From Geomonas azotofigens (GTDB lineage Bacteria; Desulfobacterota; Desulfuromonadia; Geobacterales; Geobacteraceae): a stretch of DNA of 64,000 nucleotides. Below the pieces are notes generated by a model, which was not told where the DNA came from, did no database searches, and was given only the letters and a program-made list of their open reading frames with translations. The stretch is from NCBI RefSeq assembly GCF_018919395.1, contig NZ_JAHLME010000009.1:62001-126000 (forward strand), written 5' to 3'. How positions within the stretch are numbered: the first letter of the stretch is position 1; each line of letters begins with the position of its first letter. This document shows positions 1-7,593 of the stretch, piece by piece. A program made the position numbers and the translations under genes.

Positions 1-2
1 GC

Positions 3-503
3 TACCAGGGCGTTGACCTGCTTTTGGAAGCCGCCGCGTATCTGAAGGGGCAGGGGGCGAAGATCCACTATCTGATCATGGGTTTCCCCGATGCGCCGTA
101 CCGCGAGAAAGCCGAGGCGATGGGGATAGCCGACATTATCACCTTCACCGGCAGGATCCCGTACGACGAGGCCCCGCTTTACTTGAGTGCCGGCGATCTT
201 GCCGTCTCCCCGAAAGTTTCCCTCACCGAAGCCAACGGCAAGCTCTTCAACTACATCGCCTGCGGTCTCCCCACCGTCGTCTTCGACACCCCGGTCAACC
301 GGGAGATTTTGGGCGATGCCGCCCTGTATGCCAAGTTCGGCGATGCCGTAGATCTCGCCGGAGCCATCGCCCGTCTTGCCGGCGACCGCGAACTGCGCGA
401 AGAACTCGGCGCCGAAGGACGCGAGCGCGCGGTCAAGCTGCACTCCTGGCAAGCCCGCGGAAAAGAGCTCGCCGGAATCTACCGGCGACTGCTGAAAACC
501 TAA
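3..503 (+). CDS. Glycosyltransferase family 4, C-terminal part (5' end outside window)
   Basis: The reading frame is open from the first bases, so only the last 166 residues are seen. It is probably a GT4 (GT-B fold) enzyme that moves a sugar from a nucleotide donor during surface-polysaccharide assembly. The visible part starts at YQGVDLLLEA, the usual opening of the C-terminal nucleotide-binding domain. It includes a SLTEANGKLFNYIACGLPTV stretch resembling the donor-binding E-rich motif and ends with the normal C-terminal helix. The TAA stop (501-503) overlaps the first two bases of the inverted repeat that opens the next element, so the repeat abuts the gene without truncating it. Sugar specificity cannot be read. 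Confidence 0.85.
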   Translation, partial: YQGVDLLLEAAAYLKGQGAKIHYLIMGFPDAPYREKAEAMGIADIITFTGRIPYDEAPLYLSAGDLAVSPKVSLTEANGKLFNYIACGLPTVVFDTPVNREILGDAALYAKFGDAVDLAGAIARLAGDRELREELGAEGRERAVKLHSWQARGKELAGIYRRLLKT

Positions 504-751
504 ACCGTTAGCCACGGAGAAAATCTGAGGACATCTGAGGACTGCCCTAGTGTAACGCTTACATCGCCCCTTGTAATCGTTACATTGCCCTTTGTAATGG
601 TTACATGCCCTACTTTGACGGCTGTATTGCCCCCAGTGATGACTGCATAGCCCTTCCCACCACTTTTTTTTGATTTTTGCCGTTTCATTTCTCGTTTCAA
701 CCGTGACCTTACCCCATGAAACCGGAACATTCGGTCCATTTCAGACCTCAT
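500..751 (-). CDS. Small basic protein with heptapeptide V-T-x-T-x-G-x repeats (doubtful)
   Basis: This is an 83-residue frame with an ATG at 751-749 preceded on its own strand by CCAGGAGACA, a good ribosome-binding site. Residues 1-30 are Arg/Lys-rich. Residues ~34-70 are five heptads of the type G-N-V-T-I-T-K, coded by a 21-nt DNA repeat. The last ~12 residues are read from the inverted-repeat arm (502-529). Codon differences between heptads are mostly synonymous or I/V/L swaps, which favours coding. The location inside a repeat element and the lack of any family I recognise argue against it. It could equally be an accidental frame through a DNA-binding-site array. Confidence 0.3.
   Translation of the reverse strand: MRSEMDRMFRFHGVRSRLKREMKRQKSKKSGGKGYAVITGGNTAVKVGHVTITKGNVTITRGDVSVTLGQSSDVLRFSPWLTV
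551..655. repeat. Array of five 21-nt repeats with palindromic TGTAA-N3-TTACA cores
   Basis: Units begin at 551, 572, 593, 614 and 635. The first three carry near-perfect 13-nt dyads (TGTAACGCTTACA, TGTAATCGTTACA, TGTAATGGTTACA); the last two are degenerate. A period of exactly 21 nt keeps every unit on the same helix face and also preserves a reading frame on the minus strand. It may be a protein-binding (iteron or operator-like) array, a coding repeat, or both. Confidence 0.6.
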
Positions 752-779
752 TGTCTCCTGGAGCGACGGCTGGAGTGAA

Positions 780-813
780 TGTAACGGTTACATAGCCTCG
801 TGTAAGGGTTACA
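780..813. repeat. Second pair of the 21-nt palindromic repeat
   Basis: Two further units, TGTAACGGTTACA (780-792, perfect dyad) and TGTAAGGGTTACA (801-813), have the same 21-nt spacing as the array at 551-655. They lie just before the inner inverted-repeat arm at 825-852. On the minus strand they read V-T-L-T-R-G-Y-V-T-V-T in a 60-codon frame (741-923) that overlaps the GxxExxY start. That frame has no other sign of being a gene and is not called here. Confidence 0.55.
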
Positions 814-921
814 AACCAAGAAGCAAACCAATAGCCACGGAGAAAATCTGAGAAAATCGGAGAGAAACCTTGTGAAGCGTTAGCGGGGCAGTAAACTTCC
901 CCAGTCCGGGGAGGTGCTGAC

Positions 922-1290
922 ATGGTTTACGAGGGACTTACCGAAAGGATCATCGCATGTGCTATCGAGGTGCACCGGGAGCTTGGGCCCGGTCTTCTGG
1001 AGAGTGTCTATGAGTCATCCCTCGCGGTGGAGTTGTTTCAGCAAGGCATCCGTTTCGCGCGTCAGAAACAACTACCGGTAACGTACAAAGGCGAGAGTGT
1101 CGGTGATTTCAGGATCGACCTGCTGGTAGAAGACCAAGTCGTTATCGAGTTGAAAAGCGTGGAGCGCCATGCCCCGGTATTCGAAGCGCAGCTTTTGAGT
1201 TACATGAAGCTCGGCAGGTCCAACGTAGGGTTGTTGATCAACTTCAATTCCGTCCTACTCACCAAGGGCATCAAACGTTTCGTCTTGTAG
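922..1290 (+). CDS. GxxExxY protein (PD-(D/E)XK-like fold), copy 1
   Basis: A 122-residue member of the GxxExxY family, named for G-x-x-E-x-x-Y, seen here as G24, E27 and Y30. The second half has a PD-(D/E)XK-type core: D66 in FRIDLLV, then E76-L-K78 in VVIELKSVE, followed by an amphipathic helix. Nuclease activity is predicted from that fold and is not established. ATG 922 follows GGGGAGGTGC. It is by eye about 40% identical to the copy at 26334-26714. The gene lies between inverted-repeat arms at 502-529/825-852 and 1323-1350, 32 bases from the right arm. Native substrate and role are unknown. Confidence 0.85.
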   Translation: MVYEGLTERIIACAIEVHRELGPGLLESVYESSLAVELFQQGIRFARQKQLPVTYKGESVGDFRIDLLVEDQVVIELKSVERHAPVFEAQLLSYMKLGRSNVGLLINFNSVLLTKGIKRFVL

Positions 1291-1397
1291 CCAAAGAGAA
1301 GGTTTTGCCTTTCTCAGAAGTTCTCAGATTTTCTCCGTGGCTAACGGTTTTGGTTTTATGGTTGAAAATTCCGTGAGTTTATACTACTGTTCAGCAC

Positions 1398-2003
1398 ATG
1401 AACGGTGACGATGAAAAGGTATTAGATACTTATCGCTCTTTTCTCCTCCTCTCGGAGATCTCCGGTGACCAGCAACTCTCGCAACGCGAGCTGGCGAAAC
1501 GTCTCGGCATCGCGCTGGGGCTGGTCAACTCGTACCTGAAGAACCTGGTGGCCAAAGGGTTCGTCCGGGTCAACAACTTCCCCAAAAACCGCTACGCCTA
1601 CCTCCTCACACCCAAAGGCTTCGCCGAAAAAAGCCGTCTCGCCTACCAGCACCTAAGCTACTTCTCCGGGCTCTACACTGTCGCCCGGCAGGACTACCTG
1701 AAGCTTTTCAAGTCCATGTCGGCCCACGGCGTCAAGCAGGTGGCCTTTTGCGGCATCGACGAAGTCGCGGAGATCGCTTTCCTCTCGTTGAAGGAAGCGG
1801 GAATGGAATTGACGGTAGCGATGGACGCCGAGGCGGCGGGACGCAAGTTCTTCGACAAGGCAGTGGTCACCCCGGCGATCGGGCTTCTCTCCGGCAACCA
1901 CAACATAGTGATCACCTCCATGAAGCGAGGCGAAGCCCTGCGCGACGAACTGCTGCGCATGGGAGTGGAGCCGGCACGAATCTACCAGGCAGGGCAGAAC
2001 TGA
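1398..2003 (+). CDS. Winged-helix transcriptional regulator of the surface-glycan locus
   Basis: A 201-residue protein. Residues ~15-75 form a winged helix of the MarR/Lrp-like type, with a helix-turn-helix around 28-56 (QRELAKRLGIALGLVNSYLK) and a wing NNFPKNRYAYLLTP. Residues ~95-195 look like an alpha/beta ligand domain: they resemble a CoA- or nucleotide-sugar-binding fold rather than a known enzyme. The stop is 1 base before the next ATG, so it is cotranscribed with the nonulosonate genes and probably controls them. A TATACT at 1380-1385 could be a -10 box, which would give a very short leader. The start is ATG 1398; its ribosome site is weak. The ligand is unknown. Confidence 0.75.
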   Translation: MNGDDEKVLDTYRSFLLLSEISGDQQLSQRELAKRLGIALGLVNSYLKNLVAKGFVRVNNFPKNRYAYLLTPKGFAEKSRLAYQHLSYFSGLYTVARQDYLKLFKSMSAHGVKQVAFCGIDEVAEIAFLSLKEAGMELTVAMDAEAAGRKFFDKAVVTPAIGLLSGNHNIVITSMKRGEALRDELLRMGVEPARIYQAGQN

Positions 2004-2004
2004 T

Positions 2005-3123
2005 ATGGCTGATGTCAGCACCAAAACTATAAAGGTTTTTTTTCGGGCCGACTCCTCGGTCGACATCGGGGCCGGTCACGTCATGCGTTGTCTCACCCTT
2101 GCAGCCGCGCTGCGCGAGGGAGGCTGTGCCGTCTCTTTCATCAGCCGTGACCTCCCGGGGAATATCGGCGCCAATGTCGAAGCGGCCGGTTACAGGATCT
2201 TCCGACTTCCCGCTGGTGCGACACCGAGCCATGAGGTGCCGTTTGTCCTGGATGTCCAAGCTGACATCGAGCAGAGCGCCGAGATCCTGCGCCAGGCGGG
2301 AGGTGCCGACTGGCTGGTCATCGACCATTACGGCGTCGATGCCACTTGGGAGACAGCGTTGCGCCCACTGGTCGGCCACATCATGGTGATCGACGATGTC
2401 GCCAACCGAAGCCATGACTGCGATCTGCTCCTCGACCAGAACCTCTACGAGGACATGGAGACGCGCTACGACGGCCTTGTGCCGGAGCAGTGTGCGAAGT
2501 TCCTTGGGCCGCGCTACGCACTGCTTCGTGACGAATTCGTGCAGGCGCGTCGCTCCTTGCGGGAGCGCGACGGCTCCGTCAAGCGCATACTGATCACCTT
2601 TGGCGGTGGTGATGCCAGCAACGAGACGGCCAAGGCGCTGGAGGCGTGGCGCATGGTAGGGCGCGACGACGTCGCGGTGGATGTTGTTGTCGGAGGGGCA
2701 AACCCGCACCGGGAGCAGCTGAAGGCGTTGTGTGCAGAACTTCCCAATATCTCATTTCACTGCAACGTGAACAACATGGCCCAGATGATGTCCGAAGCAG
2801 ATCTCGCCATCGGCGCCGGAGGCAGCACCACCTGGGAGAGGTGCTTTCTCGGTCTCCCCTCCATCACCCTCATCGTCGCCGACAACCAGGCCGCAACCAC
2901 AAAAGCGGTAGCGGCTAAAGGTGCGACTCTTAACGTGGGCTGGTATGAGGACGTCGATGCGGCCACGTTGGCTGCAACGATAACGGGGATGCTCGATGAC
3001 CCGAAGGCGATGCAGGACATGACCGCCCAAGGCTTCGCGCTTATGGGGGACGCCGCATCGACAGGGGCTGTTCTGCTTGCTGATGCACTTCTTGGCACCA
3101 GTTACAGCAATGCAGGCTTGTAA
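2005..3123 (+). CDS. pseG: PseG-like UDP-sugar hydrolase
   Basis: A 372-residue protein of the PseG/SpsG family. PseG removes UDP from UDP-2,4-diacetamido-2,4,6-trideoxy-altrose in pseudaminic-acid synthesis. The N-terminus has the glycine-rich loop with its histidine (IGAGHVMRC, H25), matching the catalytic His region of Campylobacter PseG. The C-terminal half has GAGGSTTWERCFLGLP, typical of the GT-B-like UDP site. It directly follows the regulator. It is odd here: the other pathway genes are of legionaminate type and include LegG, which also releases UDP/GDP, while PseB, PseC, PseH and PseI are absent. It may process a different intermediate. Confidence 0.8.
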   Translation: MADVSTKTIKVFFRADSSVDIGAGHVMRCLTLAAALREGGCAVSFISRDLPGNIGANVEAAGYRIFRLPAGATPSHEVPFVLDVQADIEQSAEILRQAGGADWLVIDHYGVDATWETALRPLVGHIMVIDDVANRSHDCDLLLDQNLYEDMETRYDGLVPEQCAKFLGPRYALLRDEFVQARRSLRERDGSVKRILITFGGGDASNETAKALEAWRMVGRDDVAVDVVVGGANPHREQLKALCAELPNISFHCNVNNMAQMMSEADLAIGAGGSTTWERCFLGLPSITLIVADNQAATTKAVAAKGATLNVGWYEDVDAATLAATITGMLDDPKAMQDMTAQGFALMGDAASTGAVLLADALLGTSYSNAGL

Positions 3124-3175
3124 GATAAATACGGCAGAGACTCACAACGACGATTAAACTACCGCAAAGGAGACC

Positions 3176-4180
3176 GTGGTGACGGGAAAGATCTTAGTTA
3201 CAGGAGCTGACGGCTTTATCGGCTCTCACCTGACAGAAGAGTTAGTGCGCAGGGGATATGATGTCCGTGCTTTCGTTCTCTACAATTCCTTCAATTCGTG
3301 GGGATGGCTGGAACAGGCGCCGGCAGATGTGAAGAAAAGCCTCGATGTGTTTTCCGGAGATGTACGGGATCCGCATGGAGTCAAGCAGGCGATGAAAGGA
3401 TGCGACGCGGTGCTGCATTTGGCTGCATTAATTGCCATCCCGTATTCCTATCACTCGCCTGACACTTACGTTGATACCAATATCAAGGGAACGCTCAACA
3501 TCTTGCAGGCCGGACGCGAACTCGGTGTGAAAAAGATCGTTCAAACGTCCACGAGTGAAGTGTACGGCACGGCTCGTTTTGTCCCAATTACGGAGGACCA
3601 CCCGTTACAAGGGCAGTCTCCGTACTCCGCTTCAAAAATCGGGTCGGACCAGATGGCCCTCGCCTTCCAGTCCTCCTTCGACATGCCTGTGGCTGTTATC
3701 CGTCCTTTTAATACCTATGGACCACGCCAGTCTGCCCGAGCCATTATTCCTACCGTTATTACCCAGATTGCCTCAGGTAAACGTCGCATCAAACTTGGAG
3801 CTCTTCACCCCACCCGTGATTTCAACTTTGTTTCCGATACAGTGCGTGGGTTTATTGCCGAGTTGGAGACGGACCGGGGCATTGGGGAGGTCATTAACAT
3901 CGGCAGCAACTACGAGATCTCCATTGGAGATACCGTTAAACTGATCGCGGAAGTCATGGGTGTTGATATCGAGATTGAGACTGAGGAGGCGCGCTTGCGC
4001 CCCGACAACAGCGAGGTGGAGCGGCTTTGGGCGTCGAACGCGAAGGCAAAAGAATTGATCGGTTGGGAGCCTGAATTCGCCGGGAAAGGCGGGTTAAAGC
4101 GAGGGCTCGCCGAGACGGTGGCCTGGTTCCAAAATCCAGACAATCTCAAAGGGTATAAAAGCGACATCTACAACATATGA
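3176..4180 (+). CDS. legB: NAD-dependent sugar-nucleotide 4,6-dehydratase LegB
   Basis: A 334-residue extended SDR. It shows the NAD loop G10-A-D-G13-F-I-G16 and the catalytic Y149-S-A-S-K153. In Campylobacter, LegB dehydrates GDP-GlcNAc to the 4-keto-6-deoxy sugar that starts legionaminate synthesis. Two adjacent GTG codons (3176, 3179) follow AAGGAG at 3167-3172; the second has the better spacing. Its base composition is visibly more A+T-rich than the genes on either side, suggesting separate ancestry. The stop overlaps the start of legC by four bases (ATGA). The alternative, a UDP-glucose-type epimerase, is less likely given the neighbours. Confidence 0.88.
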   Translation: MVTGKILVTGADGFIGSHLTEELVRRGYDVRAFVLYNSFNSWGWLEQAPADVKKSLDVFSGDVRDPHGVKQAMKGCDAVLHLAALIAIPYSYHSPDTYVDTNIKGTLNILQAGRELGVKKIVQTSTSEVYGTARFVPITEDHPLQGQSPYSASKIGSDQMALAFQSSFDMPVAVIRPFNTYGPRQSARAIIPTVITQIASGKRRIKLGALHPTRDFNFVSDTVRGFIAELETDRGIGEVINIGSNYEISIGDTVKLIAEVMGVDIEIETEEARLRPDNSEVERLWASNAKAKELIGWEPEFAGKGGLKRGLAETVAWFQNPDNLKGYKSDIYNI

Positions 4181-5361
4181 GTGGTGCAATGGACATAGAC
4201 AAGGTCGTTAGCGCAATACAGTCAGTGCTTCCGGAGCGTGCTTTCATCGGTTTGCACGAGCCCTGCTTCGCCGGGAATGAATGGGGGTATGTCAAGGAGT
4301 GCCTGGATACCGGGTGGGTCTCTTCAGTAGGAAAATTCGTAGATCGGTTCGAAGAGCAACTTGCCGCGTACACTGGTGCCCGAAAAGCCGTCGCGGTGGT
4401 TAACGGTACTGCCGCTCTTCACGTATGTCTCTTGCTCGTAGGCGTTGAGCGGGGAGACGAGGTGCTGATGCCGGCTTTGACTTTCATAGCGACGGCAAAC
4501 GCCGTCAGCTACTGTGGTGCCGTGCCCCACTTTGTCGATAGCGAAGAGGCCACGCTGGGTCTTGACCCGGTACGCCTCGAGGCCTACCTGGAAGGTATAG
4601 CCGAGATACGGTCGGGGCAGTGTTTTAACAAAAACACCGGACGCCGCATCAAGGCCGTGGTTCCGATGCATGCGTTTGGACATCCTGTAGATCTCGACCC
4701 GCTCCTGGAGGTTTGTCGCCGGTTCCAACTGGAACTGATCGAGGATGCCGCGGAGTCGTTGGGCTCATTCTACAAGGGCCGTCACACCGGCAATTGGGGC
4801 CGTTTCGCCGCGGTCAGTTTCAATGGCAATAAGCTGGTCACAACCGGCGGTGGCGGGGCCATTCTGACTAACGATGAGGAGCTTGGGCGGCTTGCCAAGC
4901 ACCTGACGACCACGGCGAAAGTCCCGCACCGTTGGAATTTTTGCCACGACATGATCGGGTTTAACTATCGCATGCCGAACATCAATGCTGCACTCGGTTG
5001 CGCTCAGCTGGAACAACTGGAGGGCTTTCTTGAGAAAAAACGCATACTGGCCGAACGTTACCGGGATGCGCTGGCAGGTCTGGAAGGTGTGCGTTTCTTC
5101 CAGGAACAGGCGTTCGCTCGCAGCAACTACTGGTTGAACGTCCTGCTGTTGGATGAGGAAAGCGCCGACCAGAGGGATGCTCTTTTGGCGCAGACCAACG
5201 ATGTCGGCGTGATGACGCGGCCGGCTTGGATGCTGATGCACAAACTGGCGATGTTCGAACAGTGTCCACGTATGGACCTCCCCGTGGCGGAGAGTCTGGA
5301 ACGAAGGATCGTCAATATTCCGAGCAGCGCGTTTTTAGGAGACGGCGATGGCAAAGCGTAG
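4177..5361 (+). CDS. legC: PLP-dependent aminotransferase LegC
   Basis: A 394-residue member of the DegT/DnrJ/EryC1 family. It transfers an amino group to C4 of the keto sugar made by LegB. The PLP lysine is K219 in SFNGNKLVTTGGGG, and the phosphate-binding NGTAALH stretch is near residue 76. IEDAAESLG near residue 188 holds the Asp that contacts the pyridine nitrogen. It overlaps legB by 4 bases and legG by 14. Length and the GFNYRMPN segment near residue 265 are usual for this family. An ATG at 4189 is an alternative start. Confidence 0.9.
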   Translation: MSGAMDIDKVVSAIQSVLPERAFIGLHEPCFAGNEWGYVKECLDTGWVSSVGKFVDRFEEQLAAYTGARKAVAVVNGTAALHVCLLLVGVERGDEVLMPALTFIATANAVSYCGAVPHFVDSEEATLGLDPVRLEAYLEGIAEIRSGQCFNKNTGRRIKAVVPMHAFGHPVDLDPLLEVCRRFQLELIEDAAESLGSFYKGRHTGNWGRFAAVSFNGNKLVTTGGGGAILTNDEELGRLAKHLTTTAKVPHRWNFCHDMIGFNYRMPNINAALGCAQLEQLEGFLEKKRILAERYRDALAGLEGVRFFQEQAFARSNYWLNVLLLDEESADQRDALLAQTNDVGVMTRPAWMLMHKLAMFEQCPRMDLPVAESLERRIVNIPSSAFLGDGDGKA

Positions 5362-6505
5362 GGTATGCGTGGTCACTGGCAGCCGTGCGGAATACGGCCT
5401 TCTGTCGGTGGTGATGCGCGCAATCCAGCAGGACGCGGATCTCGAACTGCAAGTGGTCGCGACAGGCATGCACCTCTCTCCCGAGTTCGGGCTTACCTGG
5501 CGCGTCCTCGAGGATGATGGGTTTCCAATCGATGCCAAGGTCGAAATGCTGCTTTCCAGCGATTCTCCCGTCGGTATCGCCAAGTCCATCGGTCTCGGGA
5601 CCATGGGATGCGCCGACGCATTTGACCGTCTGAAGCCCGACATCCTTCTTCTGCTCGGGGACCGCTTCGAAATCCTGGCAGCGGCCCAAGCTGCGCTCGT
5701 TGCACGTATCCCGATCGCTCACATAGCAGGCGGTGATACGACGGAAGGAGCCTTTGACGAGGCGATCCGTCACAGCATCACGAAGATGGCGCATCTGCAC
5801 TTCGTCACCAATGAGGGGGCAGCCAAAAGGGTGAGACAGCTTGGCGAAAACCCTGAGCAGATTCATGTGGTAGGTAGTCCTGGCATCGACCAGATAAGGT
5901 CTCTGAAGTTGCTGACGCGTCAAGAGCTGGCACAGGAACTGTGCTTCGACTTCAAGGAGAAAAACCTGCTGGTTACGTTTCATCCGGTGACCCTTGAAGA
6001 CATACCCGCGAAACAGCAGTTCCAGGAGCTGCTGGATGCGCTGGACCAGCTTGGAAACGGTACGGGGCTGATTTTCACGAAGCCCAATGCTGACACGGAC
6101 GGTAGGGAGATCATAGCGATGATCGATGCCTATGTCGCGACCCGCCCCCACACCCGGGCCTACACCTCCCTCGGACAACTCCGTTATCTGAGCGCGATGG
6201 CGCAGGTGGATGCGGTAGTCGGCAATTCTTCGAGCGGTCTTTACGAAGCGCCGTCGTTTGGAAAGCCGACGGTCAATATCGGCGACCGGCAGAAAGGACG
6301 CCTGCAGGCCTCGTCGGTGGTCAATTGCGGGGCAGACGCCGGCGAAATCCTGGCTGCTATAGGTGAGGCATTACACCGTGACTGTTCAGGCGCCGTCAAT
6401 CCCTATGGTGATGGCCACGGTGCCGAGCGCATCGTCTCCCTCCTAAAGCAACTGGGCGACCCGAAGGCGCTCCTTAAAAAGCATTTCCACGAGGTGGCCC
6501 TGTGA
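5348..6505 (+). CDS. legG: NeuC/LegG-type hydrolysing 2-epimerase
   Basis: A 385-residue GT-B-fold epimerase of the NeuC/WecB group. It opens with VVTGSRAEYG, the NeuC signature, and has the late SSSGLYEAPSFGKPTVNIGDRQ segment that binds the nucleotide. In the legionaminate route it removes the nucleotide and inverts C2 to give 2,4-diacetamido-2,4,6-trideoxymannose. It overlaps legC by 14 bases and legI by 4. Sialic-acid NeuC acting on UDP-GlcNAc is the alternative, but the adjoining LegB and LegC make the trideoxy substrate more likely. Confidence 0.9.
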   Translation: MAKRRVCVVTGSRAEYGLLSVVMRAIQQDADLELQVVATGMHLSPEFGLTWRVLEDDGFPIDAKVEMLLSSDSPVGIAKSIGLGTMGCADAFDRLKPDILLLLGDRFEILAAAQAALVARIPIAHIAGGDTTEGAFDEAIRHSITKMAHLHFVTNEGAAKRVRQLGENPEQIHVVGSPGIDQIRSLKLLTRQELAQELCFDFKEKNLLVTFHPVTLEDIPAKQQFQELLDALDQLGNGTGLIFTKPNADTDGREIIAMIDAYVATRPHTRAYTSLGQLRYLSAMAQVDAVVGNSSSGLYEAPSFGKPTVNIGDRQKGRLQASSVVNCGADAGEILAAIGEALHRDCSGAVNPYGDGHGAERIVSLLKQLGDPKALLKKHFHEVAL

Positions 6506-7593
6506 ACACGACAGCTACGAAACGGGTCTATGTCATTGCCGAGGCGGGGGTGAACCACAACGGTTCTTTGGATATGGCCAAGGAACTGGTGCAGGTGGCT
6601 GCCCAGGCTGGTGCCGATGCTGTTAAATTTCAGACCTTCCGCGCAGAGCGGTTGGTGAGTGGCACAGCCCCAAAGGCCGATTACCAGAAAAAAGCTTCCG
6701 ATGCCAACGAGTCGCAGTACGCGATGCTGAAAAGGTTGGAGCTGGGGGAAGAGGCGCATGGCGAACTGATTCGTCATTGCCAGCTGCACGGTATCCAGTT
6801 CCTGTCGACACCCTTTGATGCCGAGAGCGTGGACCTCCTGGGGAGAACCCTCGATCTGCCGACGCTCAAGATTCCTTCGGGGGAGGTGACTAACGCGCCG
6901 CTGCTGCTGAAGATCGCGTCTCTCCAGAAGCCCGTGATCATGTCCACCGGCATGTGCACCTTGGCCGATGTGGAAGCGGCGCTTGGTGTCCTTGCCTTTG
7001 GCTATACCTGCCCGCAAAACGATCCTGGCATCACCAGCTTCCAGGAGGCTTATGCATCCGACGCAGGACAGCAGGCGCTGCGCGAGAAGGTGACTTTGCT
7101 GCACTGTACGACGGAGTACCCGGCTCCCTTTGCCGAGGTGAACCTGCGTGCCATGGATACGCTGGCGTCGGCATTCGGGCTCCCGGTCGGGTTCTCAGAT
7201 CATACAGAGGGCATTGCCATGCCTGTGGCAGCCGTCGCCCGGGGAGCTGTGATTATCGAGAAGCACTTCACTCTCGATCGCGCCTTGCCCGGTCCTGATC
7301 ACAAGGCATCGCTGGAGCCAGAGGAGTTGTCCCAGATGGTGCAGGCGATTCGTCAGGTCGAGGTGGCCCTGGGCTCCGGCACGAAGGTCCCGGCACCCTC
7401 TGAGGTCAAGAATGCAGCAATCGCGAGAAAGAGCATCGTGGCGGCAGCCGATATCCCGGCAGGAGAGCCGTTTTCCGTCGACAACCTCTGCATCAAACGA
7501 CCGGGGGGAGGGCTTTCCCCTTTGCGCTACTGGGAAGTGGTGGGGCGACGGGCCGACAGGAATTACGTCAAGGATGAGGTGATTGAGCTATGA
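6502..7593 (+). CDS. legI: N-acetylneuraminate/legionaminate synthase LegI (NeuB family)
   Basis: A 363-residue NeuB-family synthase that condenses phosphoenolpyruvate with the six-carbon diacetamido sugar to give the nine-carbon acid. It starts IAEAGVNHNGSLD, has DAVKFQTF around residue 40, and STPFDAESVD and KIPSGEV further on. The last ~65 residues are a SAF (antifreeze-like) domain, as in all NeuB enzymes. Start and stop each overlap the neighbouring genes by 4 bases. It is the only synthase in the locus, so a single nonulosonic acid is expected. Confidence 0.93.
   Translation: MNTTATKRVYVIAEAGVNHNGSLDMAKELVQVAAQAGADAVKFQTFRAERLVSGTAPKADYQKKASDANESQYAMLKRLELGEEAHGELIRHCQLHGIQFLSTPFDAESVDLLGRTLDLPTLKIPSGEVTNAPLLLKIASLQKPVIMSTGMCTLADVEAALGVLAFGYTCPQNDPGITSFQEAYASDAGQQALREKVTLLHCTTEYPAPFAEVNLRAMDTLASAFGLPVGFSDHTEGIAMPVAAVARGAVIIEKHFTLDRALPGPDHKASLEPEELSQMVQAIRQVEVALGSGTKVPAPSEVKNAAIARKSIVAAADIPAGEPFSVDNLCIKRPGGGLSPLRYWEVVGRRADRNYVKDEVIEL

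Larger units (their letters stand above)
502..1350. mobile_element. 849-bp inverted-repeat element carrying a GxxExxY gene
   Basis: Bases 502-529 and 1323-1350 are a perfect 28-bp inverted repeat (outer end AAACCGTTAGCC, inner end AATCTGAG). A second copy of the left arm lies inside at 825-852 with two changes near its outer end. Between the arms are two arrays of a 21-nt repeat, a possible minus-strand small ORF and the GxxExxY gene. Elements with the same arms but no gene occur at 29398-29523, 34049-34177 and 37753-37876. The structure suggests a small mobile or mobilisable unit. No transposase is present, no convincing target duplication was found, and mobility is inferred only. Confidence 0.5.

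Noticed and set aside
551-655. Possible CRISPR array
   Set aside because: The repeats are contiguous 21-nt units without spacers, degrade at one end, and no cas gene is nearby.
741-923. 60-codon - strand frame overlapping the GxxExxY start
   Set aside because: It reads through an inverted-repeat arm and the repeat array and has no good ribosome site; kept only as part of the repeat description.
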